This document shows positions 8,752 to 16,344 of a DNA stretch of 49,653 nucleotides, piece by piece. The translations under genes were made by a program, and so were the position numbers. Under the pieces are notes generated by a model, which worked only from the letters and a program-made list of their open reading frames with translations, made no database searches and was not told the DNA's origin. Source of the DNA: Vicinamibacterales bacterium (lineage in GTDB: Bacteria; Acidobacteriota; Vicinamibacteria; Vicinamibacterales; UBA8438); NCBI GenBank assembly GCA_958296065.1, contig CATQHX010000057.1, positions 1-49,653 of the forward strand, given 5' to 3'. Numbering within the stretch: position 1 is the stretch's first letter; every line of letters begins with the position of its first letter.

Positions 8752-8904
8752 GACCCCTCACCTGTTGGGCCGGAACGCCGCTGCAGGCTACCGTGCGCGG
8801 CCCGGAAACGGCAACAGGATGCGACGTGTACCGATACGCCGCCGACTCTCCGTCTTGCCGGTAGCCCCCCTACCGCCTGAGCACTGACTCCGGCGGTAGG
8901 GATG

Positions 8905-9004
8905 GCGCCTTCCGGCACAAGAAGTCCCTTTCGGCAACAGCCCTGAAATCGCCCTCTGTTGGGCGCCATAAGTCACGTCATTGTCATATTGAGTCGGTAC
9001 CATG
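8905..9004 (+). repeat. Dispersed repeat, copy 2 (oriented toward selenoprotein)
   Basis: Inverted relative to copy 1. It contains TGTCATATTGAGTCGGTACC at 8982-9001 and CTCTGTTGGGCGCCATAAGT upstream of that. The two copies flank the histidine kinase relic and point outward. The next start codon in its direction is 9217. Confidence 0.7.
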
Positions 9005-9216
9005 TCGGCACTTGGTGAACGAGTCGGCTCCGGGGGGCGAAACGCCGAACGGCACGGCGGCGACTCCACGCCAAACACGCCGAAATGAACGCCGCGGCTG
9101 CGGGCGATGTGGCCACGCGATGAGCGACTCATGCCGGTCGAAGTGGTGAGCGTCTTCACGACTGGCGGACGTGTGCGGCAGCCCGGAGCCGGGATGACGA
9201 TCGGAGATCTGCATCG

Positions 9217-10227
9217 ATGAGAATCGCGCACATCGCAGTGCTCGGGCCCCAGGTCGGCGACGTCGTGCCGGACTTCTCCCTCACCGACCAGGCGGGCGCG
9301 GACCGGGACCTCGCGTCGCTGATGGGGCCGAACGGGCTGATGCTGGTGTTCAGCCGCTCGGCCGACTGGTGACCGTACTGCAAGACGCAGCTCGTCGAGC
9401 TGCAAAGCCGCTATCGGGACCTCCAGGACCAGGGGCTCGGCATCGCGGTCGTCACCTACGACCCCATCGCGATTCTCGCGGGGTTCGCGGACGCCCGTAG
9501 CATCGAGATTCCGCTCCTGTCCGACGAGGGCTCGGCGACCATCCGCGCCTACGGCCTCCTGAATCAGGAGATGCACCCACCGCGGGTCCCTGAGGACCGG
9601 CGCGAGATGATGCGCCGGTTCTACGGCATCCCCTACCCCGGCACGTTCATGCTGGACCCTTCGCACCGCGTGACCGCGCGCTTCTTCGAGGCGGCGTACC
9701 AGGAGCGCTCCACCGTGTCGAGCATCGCGGTCCGCCTCGGGGACGCGATTCCCGGCGTCCCCGACCGGGCCGCGAACCGCATCGCCACCGACCACCTGGA
9801 GGCCCTCGCGTGGGCCACCGACGACGTGGTCGCGCCGGGAAACCGCCTTTCCTTCGTGGTCGACGTGACGCTCAAGACCGGCATGCACGTCTACGCGCCC
9901 GGCGACCACGGCTACCAGGTGATCCGCCTGCGCCTGACCGCGCCGGACTTCCTGCGGAGCCACGAGGTGACCTACCCGCCTTCCGCGACGTATCACTTCG
10001 CGCCCCTCAACGAAAAGGTGGCCGTCTACGAGGAGCCGTTCCGGCTCGTACAGGACGTCACGATCCCGATGCGCCGCGACATCACCGCGCTGGCCTCGGA
10101 GCCCGGCGCCACCCTGCGGGTAGAGGGGGTGCTGGAGTATCAGGCGTGCGATCACGAGATCTGTTACCTGCCGGAGGAAGTGTCGCTGAGCTGGGAGCTC
10201 GCATGGCGCCCGCTGGTGCGGAGCTAG
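9217..10227 (+). CDS. Redoxin-DsbD-alpha fusion, probable selenoprotein (Sec52)
   Basis: A 336-residue thiol-redox protein if the TGA at 9370-9372 is read as selenocysteine. The frame is open on both sides: VGDVVPDFSLTDQAG, then LMLVFSRSADW, TGA, PYCKTQLVELQSRYRDLQ, TYDPIAILAGFA, PLLSDEGSATIRAYGLLN, GIPYPGTFMLDP. This is an AhpC/TSA-like redoxin whose CxxC is here UPYC (Sec52, Cys55). From about residue 200 a second domain resembles the DsbD N-terminal periplasmic domain (FVVDVTLKTGMHVYAPGDHG), with a Cys pair in YQACDHEICYLPEEVSL. The ATG at 9217 has GGAG ten bases upstream; a mini-ORF from 9194 ends on the same ATGA. A perfect hairpin follows the TGA (see next entry). Alternative: a nonsense mutation from TGC. 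A second-domain-only protein could start at the ATG at 9571. Confidence 0.8.
9387..9403 (+). promoter_or_regulatory. Candidate bacterial SECIS hairpin
   Basis: GCAGCTC-GTC-GAGCTGC forms a perfect 7-bp stem with a GTC loop. It starts 14 nt after the in-frame TGA, so the loop G at 9394 is 22 nt past the TGA. Bacterial SECIS elements lie in the coding region just downstream of UGA, with a G (often GU) in the apical loop at about this distance. I see no bulged U in the stem. Confidence 0.6.
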
Positions 10228-10755
10228 GAGATGTGCCGCGTGGAAGGAATGCAACCCAGCGAGGTGGTGGTTGAGACGGGGAGGCGGATGGCGCGGGATG
10301 GCGCCGTTCGCATGTCAGGCCGAACGTGAAGCGGCCGACATCCCCGAGGCGTTTCACGAGGCGCGCCGGGTCGAGGAGCACATCGGCGACAGCGCTCGCA
10401 GTAAACTGCTCGTCCACCTGCTTCGCGCCCTTGGCCGGAAGCAGACCAGTGACCGCGGGGGACGGAAAGCTGGTACGGCGCCGCGAGACGCCGCAAGGTC
10501 CGGCGGTCGGTGCTCCGGCGCCGGGCATCGATGAATGCGACCGATTCTGCATCCCTGACCCGGCGTGTCATGACCTGGCCATGCAAATCTCCGCAACAGC
10601 CATGCCAATGCCACACCCCTTGTGTATGAGTACGGTGCCCTTCTTCAGGAACTGCGGCAGGGGTCTTGAGGCGGTTTCCGCGGGGTCCGTGTTGTCCAAA
10701 GAGGAGTTAGTAGAGGCACGGATGCGAGGATGTCTGCCCGTGGATGCGGCAAGCT
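10228..10755 (+). other. No recognisable gene
   Basis: Open frames exist on both strands here, but none shows a family motif or a convincing ribosome site. One minus-strand piece (about 10300-10470, AVADVLLDPARLVKRLGDVG) looks protein-like but I cannot place it. Confidence 0.4.
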
Positions 10756-10764
10756 CGGGGATCA

Positions 10765-11115
10765 GGAGGAATGGCTAAAGGAGCGCTTCTTCCGCCACTG
10801 CGGCAACGTGGAGGTCGTGCGGCAGGACCTGCTGCGCGAACGGTCGATAGACGTAGGCCTGACGATCGCCGTCCACAGCTCCGCGGGCATCACGGCGACC
10901 TCGGGCGGCGCGGCCGAGTTGCCCCGGTTCGCGATTCGGACCACACGAGTCGGCCTGCGCGCGCGCAGGCTTCGAGGAATGGGACACGTGCTCGGCGACG
11001 AGGTGATGGCGGCGGCGCTCATCGACCGGCTGCTCCATCATTGGCCATCGTCAACATCCGGGGAGACAGCGACCGGAAGAGACAGCATCGGCACCCGGCT
11101 GCGGTCCACCTCGGA
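10765..11115 (+). pseudogene. IS21-family relic (istA start joined to istB end)
   Basis: EEWLKERFFRHCGNVEVVRQ followed by DLLRERSIDVGL resembles the N-terminal part of IstA transposases. After about 80 bases of unrelated frame comes RGMGHVLGDEVMAAALIDRL plus LHH, the end of an IstB ATPase helper, with IVNIRGDS in another frame. The two ends lie only about 100 bases apart, so almost all of the element is deleted. Confidence 0.6.
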
Positions 11116-11237
11116 CCAGCCGGGCGAGGGAGACGCCGGATGCCCGTCGGCGCTGCAGCAGCGCCGGGCCGGACACCCTGCGCTGGATGATGTCCTCTGT
11201 TGCCCTCTTCGAGAATCCAACGGCAGAAAGGTAATCT

Positions 11238-11996
11238 GTGACTCAAGAACTGGCGAATAGAGTCGCGTTCATCACAGGTGGCAACAGTGGGATCGGCCTG
11301 GCTTCCGCGCAACAATTTGCAGCGCAAGGTGCGACAGTCGTTATTCTGGCACGTTCCCAAGAGAAGGCTGACGAGGCTCTGCCACGAATCAGTGGCGATG
11401 CTACGGCCGTTGTTGGTGACGTCCGCGACCTGAAGTCCCTGAAATCGGCGTTTGATGTCATCCAGGAAACTCATGGCCGTATCGACATCCTGATGACGAG
11501 TGCCGGTATCGTGCCGGCATCAGTGTTGGGGAAGACCGAGGAATCGACTTTCGACGACATTTTTGATGTGAACGTGAAGGGCACCTTCTTTGCCGTTCAG
11601 TATGCCATGCCACTGCTCAGCAAAGGCGCGTCGGTCATATTGGTCTGCTCCTGCGTCCACGAAATGGGTTCCCAAGATTACGCCCTGTACAACTCGACGA
11701 AGGCGGCTGTTCGCTCCCTTGCCCGCTCCTTGACACCGGATTTAGCACTCATGGGAGTCAGAGTCAACGTGCTCAGCCCCGGACCGATCTACACACCGGT
11801 GCTCGAGAATTCGGGTCTCTCGATCGAGCATATCGAGGCTGTTCGTGAAACATTCAGCAAGAGGCTCGCGGCTGGGCGGGTTGGACAACCGGACGAAGTG
11901 GCGAGAGTGGCACTCTTTCTGGCATCGGGTGATTCTTCGTACATGTATGGTTCCGATGTCCAAGTCGATGGTGGCATGAATCAGGTTCGTTGGTGA
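11238..11996 (+). CDS. Short-chain dehydrogenase/reductase (classical SDR)
   Basis: 252-residue NAD(P)-dependent oxidoreductase with a Rossmann fold. The cofactor loop is TGGNSGIG (near residues 14-21), followed by the DVRD acid site and a MTSAGI version of the NNAG motif. The catalytic set is Ser in VCSCVHEM and Tyr-x-x-x-Lys in YNSTK, and the end is the SDR signature SSYMYGSDVQVDGGM. The start is GTG at 11238, with AGAAAGG six bases upstream. The coding sequence is clearly less GC-rich than its neighbours (many A/T third positions), suggesting recent acquisition. Neighbours are relics on both sides, so its substrate cannot be inferred; glucose-1-dehydrogenase-like or acyl-reductase activity are both possible. 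Confidence 0.93.
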   Translation: MTQELANRVAFITGGNSGIGLASAQQFAAQGATVVILARSQEKADEALPRISGDATAVVGDVRDLKSLKSAFDVIQETHGRIDILMTSAGIVPASVLGKTEESTFDDIFDVNVKGTFFAVQYAMPLLSKGASVILVCSCVHEMGSQDYALYNSTKAAVRSLARSLTPDLALMGVRVNVLSPGPIYTPVLENSGLSIEHIEAVRETFSKRLAAGRVGQPDEVARVALFLASGDSSYMYGSDVQVDGGMNQVRW

Positions 11997-12139
11997 TTTG
12001 TTCTCCTCAGGTCTCGTGCAGCGGAACGTGCCGGAGCTGCTGGTCTCCAAATGCACGTTGGCCACTGTGACGCGCTCGGCGAACCGCCCGTCGCCCCCGA
12101 GGATCGTCCGCTGCACGGCGATCCGCGTTCGACCAGCCC

Positions 12140-12235
12140 GTGTTTTTCGCTTCGACCAGTCCAAGCTCGACCTTCAGCCATCCGATCTGCTCGCAGAGGC
12201 CGTCTCGACCGCTTCGTGGTCTGCGCGTCAGACGT
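12140..12235 (-). pseudogene. IS3-family transposase relic (orfA end)
   Basis: The minus strand encodes LCEQIGWLKVELGLVEAKN, like the end of IS3 OrfA/start of OrfB, where EQIGxLKVELDWL is typical. Frame breaks occur on both sides and no complete transposase is present. Confidence 0.4.
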
Positions 12236-12477
12236 ACCGCGCCGTGTCGCAAACCTCTCGGCCAACGCGGTCAGCGCCCGCTTCTTCCGCTGTGCGAGGT
12301 GGACGCCCCGAACGCCGATGCCGGTTCCCTCAACGTCCGGTCGGCCCGCAGCGCCGCCCACGGCCACCCTGGTCTTGAACGCCGCTGTGTTGTCGTCGTG
12401 TCGCCATCGTCGGATCTCCTGGTCCGTGGGCTCACGACCGCGGCTTGGCCCACTGTCCAGACTCTGGGGTCCACCAC

Positions 12478-12800
12478 ACAGTTCATCGGAATCCCTCAAG
12501 GCGGCCACCCTTGCCGTTACGGGCCACGCAGCTTCGCTTCGGATTGGAGAAGCCGCGGTTCGACTCCCGCCGACCAAGGGATCGAGCACCCGCGCGCTGC
12601 ATTTTCCGGCGGCAGTCGCGAGAGTTTCATGTTCCAGACACGGAATGCCACGTCAGTGTCATGTTCAGTGGGTACCATGCGGGGATCTTGCTGAGTGAAT
12701 CGGGTCAATTGAGGACGAACATGAACTACAGGCGGTTTCGGAGCTTGCTCACAACTACTGGTCTGTCGCTGTTCGTGCGGAGCGTCGCGGCGCAGGTGCC
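12478..12800 (+). repeat. Dispersed repeat, copy 3 (long form)
   Basis: Matches 34045-34350 at roughly 65-70% by eye. Shared landmarks are ATTGGAGAAnCCGCGGTTCG, TGTCATGTTCAGTGGGTACC at 12657-12676, then a start codon and a secretory-leader-like coding stretch. It points toward the EamA gene. Confidence 0.6.
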
Positions 12801-12879
12801 GGCTGTGACGGCTGGTGAGTCCGAGTTGGCGGGCGCACCGGGGGCGGGGCGCAGGATCATGGGATGCGTCTGCATCTGA
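12721..12879 (+). CDS. Small ORF, secretory-leader-like, 52 aa
   Basis: Begins MNYRRFRSLLTTTGLSLFVR and continues SVAAQVPAVTAGE: basic start, hydrophobic stretch and Ala-x-Ala, so like a signal peptide without a mature domain. It overlaps the EamA start by 16 bases in another frame. A related leader begins at 34272 in the sister repeat. It may be the stub of a lost secreted gene or a leader peptide; weak evidence. Confidence 0.3.
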   Translation: MNYRRFRSLLTTTGLSLFVRSVAAQVPAVTAGESELAGAPGAGRRIMGCVCI

Positions 12880-13760
12880 CGCCGCTCGACGGCCTCCTTC
12901 TTCTCGTGGTCCTGATTTGGGGCAGCAACTTCTCCATCGTCAAGACGGCGATCGAGGAGATACCGACCTTCGGCTTCAACACGCTGCGGATGGCAGCCGC
13001 GTGCCTGGTACTGCTGACCGTCTCGCGCCTGCGCGGCGAGGCCGCACCCGACCGCGGCGACTGGCCCCGGCTGATCACGCTCGGCTTCTTCGGGCACTGC
13101 TGCTACCAGCTTGCGTTCGTCACCGGGCTGGAACGGACGACGGTCGCCAACAGTTCGCTGATCCTCGGATGCATGCCGATTGCGGTCATGGTGCTCAACG
13201 CGCTGAGCGGGCGGCCGGAGGGGTGCGGGAATCGGCAATGGCTCGGGGTCGGGTTCGCCGTCGCTGGCGTCTACCTCGTAGCCGGACAGGGCGCCGGCGC
13301 AACGGCGGATACGCTCCGCGGGGATGCACTGACGATGGCTGCGCTCTGGTCCTGGGCTTGGTACACCACCGGGTCGCGGGCTCTACTGCAACGCTACTCG
13401 CCGCTTCAGTTGACGGCCTACGCGACGCTCGTCGGCACGCTGTGCTACGTACCGTTCGGCGTGCCCGACCTGCTGCGGCTCGACTTTGGCGCGGTCAGCG
13501 GCGGGGCGTGGGCGGCGCTCGTCGTCTCCGGGCTGCTGGCGCTCTCGGTAGCGCACATCATCTGGTACACCGGGGTGAAGCGGATCGGGAGCGCCCGCAC
13601 GTCGGTCTACGGGAACCTGGTTCCGGTGACGGCGATGGCGGTGGCGTTCCTCTGGCTGCAAGAGCCTATAGGCGCCGTGCGCCTGGCGGGAGCGGCGTTC
13701 GTGCTCGCGGGCCTCGTGCTGAGTCGGATGGAGCGGTCGACCGCCTGCGCACCGGTCTGA
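12864..13760 (+). CDS. EamA-family (DMT) transporter
   Basis: 298-residue inner-membrane protein with two EamA repeats and about ten membrane helices. The first repeat opens LLLLVVLIWGSNFSIVKTAI and has NTLRMAAACLVLL; the second opens GDALTMAALWSWAWYTTGSR and ends VPVTAMAVAFLWLQEPIGAV followed by GAAFVLAGLVLSR. These features are typical of drug/metabolite exporters, often for amino acids or related compounds. The ATG at 12864 lies at the end of the leader-like ORF. Length is normal for the family. The substrate is unknown, and no partner gene is adjacent. Confidence 0.93.
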   Translation: MRLHLTPLDGLLLLVVLIWGSNFSIVKTAIEEIPTFGFNTLRMAAACLVLLTVSRLRGEAAPDRGDWPRLITLGFFGHCCYQLAFVTGLERTTVANSSLILGCMPIAVMVLNALSGRPEGCGNRQWLGVGFAVAGVYLVAGQGAGATADTLRGDALTMAALWSWAWYTTGSRALLQRYSPLQLTAYATLVGTLCYVPFGVPDLLRLDFGAVSGGAWAALVVSGLLALSVAHIIWYTGVKRIGSARTSVYGNLVPVTAMAVAFLWLQEPIGAVRLAGAAFVLAGLVLSRMERSTACAPV

Positions 13761-14772
13761 CGCCGCCCACGACCGACGGCGCCGCCGAGAACCGATGCCG
13801 TGAGACAAGCAGCACGTGGGCATCCTCCAGGCTCGTCCCGAGGGCGGAGACGGAGAAGGACCTCGAGCAGCGAATTGAAGGGATCAGCCGCCGCGTCGAC
13901 AGGCTTCGCCACCCGGGGGATCGGAGTCGCCGCCCAGCGGGTGAGGCTGGACAATGTCGGCTTCCGCGGGAGGTCGACCCCAGCTACGTTGAGACGACCG
14001 GCGGCAACTCGGACGCGTCCGGACGTAGCGCCGCACCTCGTCCTCGCACCAGCCGGTGGCCTTCCGTCCGCTCACTGGTGCGGACCCGTCGGGGTCGCGC
14101 GGTCGAGGCCGGCCCTCGGCTGCGAGAGACGGTGCTCCGGCGTTGGGCGCGTCCGCTCAGCGAAGCTCCGACGGGACGTCGTGAGCGGTCTGCTCTCGCC
14201 GCGGCTCGTCCGCAGGCTTCGTTTCACTGCCAGCATGACAGACCCGTCATCGCTGCTGAGACCGGGAGCCGGATCTCTGCACCGAGCCGGCGAGCCCGGG
14301 CCCGTACGGCGGCCAGAGCGAGCGAGGCTCCTGCCCGGTGGAAGTGCAAAACGCTAAACCGCGCCGCAACTGCACGACGGCGGAGGCGTTCGGGAGCGGT
14401 CCTTCAACAGGGTTTTCCACAGTTTCTGTGGATGACGGCTGTCCCTGCTCATGTCATAAAGTCACGATGATTGTGCTATACGATCATGCAAATGCCCTCC
14501 TTGGGAGGGGTGGGGAGCTCATGCGAGGAGTCCTATATGAGCGAATGCACAGGCGCTGGCGTGTCAGTCGGTTCGCGCGGGTGCTGGCGCGGCCGGCGAC
14601 CGATTCTGGTGACGCGAGACGAGGTTGAACTCGTCCCTGCCGCAGGGTTGTAGGATCTGGAAACGATAGACGGCCGCGGCGGCAGCAATACAAGGCCCAT
14701 CACCATCGTGTCCGGCGACGGCAACACATGCCCGCGTGTGGAACCCGGCGGTCGTAACAACAGGTTCTGCGA
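13761..14772 (+). other. Gene-poor kilobase with AlpA relic and DnaA-box-like pair
   Basis: No intact gene. The minus strand at 14003-14078 has an AlpA relic. At 14413-14435 two DnaA-box-like 9-mers (TTTTCCACA and inverted TCATCCACA) form TCCACAG-TTT-CTGTGGA. The remaining frames show no motif. Confidence 0.5.
14003..14078 (-). pseudogene. AlpA-type regulator relic (C-terminal piece)
   Basis: GRKATGWCEDEVRRYVRTRP matches the conserved end of AlpA-family helix-turn-helix proteins (xxGWxExEVxxYIxxRP). The helix-turn-helix itself is missing. Confidence 0.55.
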
Positions 14773-15849
14773 GTGCACTGGTATCCACGCTACGTTCCCG
14801 TCGACGCGCAGCGAGCACGGACGGTCTCGGAGATAAACCGTCTGCTCGCACGCGGCGTGAAGCTGCAACCGGTGGAATTGCGGGGGCGCACTGTCGCCAG
14901 AAACTTCTGGGGCACGCGTTGGTGCGAGCACATCGAGTCGTTCTCCGAATACGCGGCTCGTCTGGCGCATGGCAGGGCCTACTTGCGCAACGGCTGCGTG
15001 TGTCATCTGTCAATCGCACCTGGCGGCGTCGACGCGATGGTGACCGGCTCGGCGCTCTACCATGTGTCGCTCCGCATACGGCCCTTCGAGAGAGCCGCCT
15101 GGCTCGCCATCGCGACGGCGTGCGCCGCTCCGATCGGTTCGGTGCAGGAGTTGCGCCAGGGCCGGTTCTCCGACGACATCGCCGAGATCGTCACCGATCG
15201 CGACAGCGGTGTTTTTCCGCAACCCCAAGACATGGTGGCGTCATGCGAATGCGGGGACGGAGCGACGATGTGCAAGCATGCGGCAGCGGTCCTCTCCGGC
15301 ATCGGCAGTCGGCTGGACGACAGTCCGGAGCTGCTGTTTCTGTTGCGCGGCGTCGATGAGACCGAGCTCCTTGCGGCCGAACCTGCTGCGCCACGCGACA
15401 GGGTGGCAGCCGGCGGTCTCGAGGCTTCCCCGACCAACGGCGCGCCCGTGTTGAGCGCAGCCGACTCGAGCGCCGTGAACGCACCCGTAGCGGCGCAGTC
15501 GAAGGCGTTTCCCGCCGCCGGTGCCCCGAGGTCGAGCGATTCGGCGGCGGTATCCCGCCAGCTCAAGAAGACGCTCACGTATCGACCGCCGGCCCCAACC
15601 GCCGCGCGGCGGCGCCCCACGCCAGCCGACCTCGCCGACAAGGCGGCCGGATTTCTGCCCACGGGCGCGATGGTCGCCGCCTTGCGCGAGCAGTGCGGCT
15701 GCTCGGTCGCAGAGTTCGGGGATCTGATCCAGGTCACCGAGACGACGGTGCGCCGCTGGGAGGCCACGCGCGGACCGCTGAACCTGCGGGCCCGTCCGTG
15801 GGAAGCCCTGCTCGCGCTGTACCAGGAGAGCCGAAAGTACCAGGAATGA
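14773..15849 (+). CDS. SWIM zinc-finger protein with C-terminal helix-turn-helix
   Basis: 358 residues. The N-terminal region (WYPRYVPVDAQRA, RNFWGTRWCEHIESFSEYAA, GRAYLRNGCV) is typical of bacterial SWIM proteins that often partner SNF2 helicases. The zinc site CECGDGATMCKH lies near residues 156-167. A low-complexity Ala/Pro linker follows, then from about residue 300 a Cro/C1-like helix-turn-helix (LREQCGCSVAEFGDLIQVTE, TTVRRWE). The start is GTG at 14773; it fits the family N-terminus although no good ribosome site is visible. No helicase gene lies nearby, so it is an orphan. Likely nucleic-acid binding in the cytoplasm. Confidence 0.85.
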   Translation: MHWYPRYVPVDAQRARTVSEINRLLARGVKLQPVELRGRTVARNFWGTRWCEHIESFSEYAARLAHGRAYLRNGCVCHLSIAPGGVDAMVTGSALYHVSLRIRPFERAAWLAIATACAAPIGSVQELRQGRFSDDIAEIVTDRDSGVFPQPQDMVASCECGDGATMCKHAAAVLSGIGSRLDDSPELLFLLRGVDETELLAAEPAAPRDRVAAGGLEASPTNGAPVLSAADSSAVNAPVAAQSKAFPAAGAPRSSDSAAVSRQLKKTLTYRPPAPTAARRRPTPADLADKAAGFLPTGAMVAALREQCGCSVAEFGDLIQVTETTVRRWEATRGPLNLRARPWEALLALYQESRKYQE

Positions 15850-16344
15850 TGTTCCTCACGCGGATGCCTGCTCTTGGAGTCAGCGCAACCCGATCCGGCA
15901 CAGGTGGTGGCCGAACGACCGGGACCAGATCTCGGTTGGCGCCGAGGTTGGCAGTCGGTCACTGACCGCTCTGACACCCGCCCGCCGGTCAGCGTCTCTT
16001 CCCTGCCCGTCGCCGCCACCACGCGGACGGGTCTCGATATAGTTCTGCACCTCGTTCTACCAACCCGTCACCTTCTACGGCGGCTGGCGCCGCATTGCCG
16101 GCGAAGGGGCAGAGGCCGCCTACTCCGCCGCTGCGGGGCTCGGCCGTCCTTTCGCCGTCTCACGGTCGCCGATCCGCGGCCTTGGCTCGCGGCGGCGGCC
16201 GAAGAGGAGTGGCGGGCGACCGTCACACAGGACGACGACGGGTGGGTGACGATTCGTCCATCTCAAAGGAGTATTCGTCCGGAACGCCTACGCCCACGCC
16301 TCGCCAATCCCACGCCCGGCTACCCGGTCTCGCTGCGCCGAGCA
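15850..16344 (-). other. Intergenic region with AlpA relic
   Basis: On the minus strand near 16015-16060, VGW-stop-NEVQNYIETRPRG repeats the AlpA C-terminal signature but with an in-frame TAG. Nothing else is recognisable. Confidence 0.5.

Noticed and set aside
12545..12580. tRNA-like 3' end (GGTTCGACTCCCGCC...ACCA)
   Set aside because: The T-stem does not pair properly, no acceptor or anticodon arm is found upstream, and the same stretch recurs in the repeat at 34110 without the rest of a tRNA.
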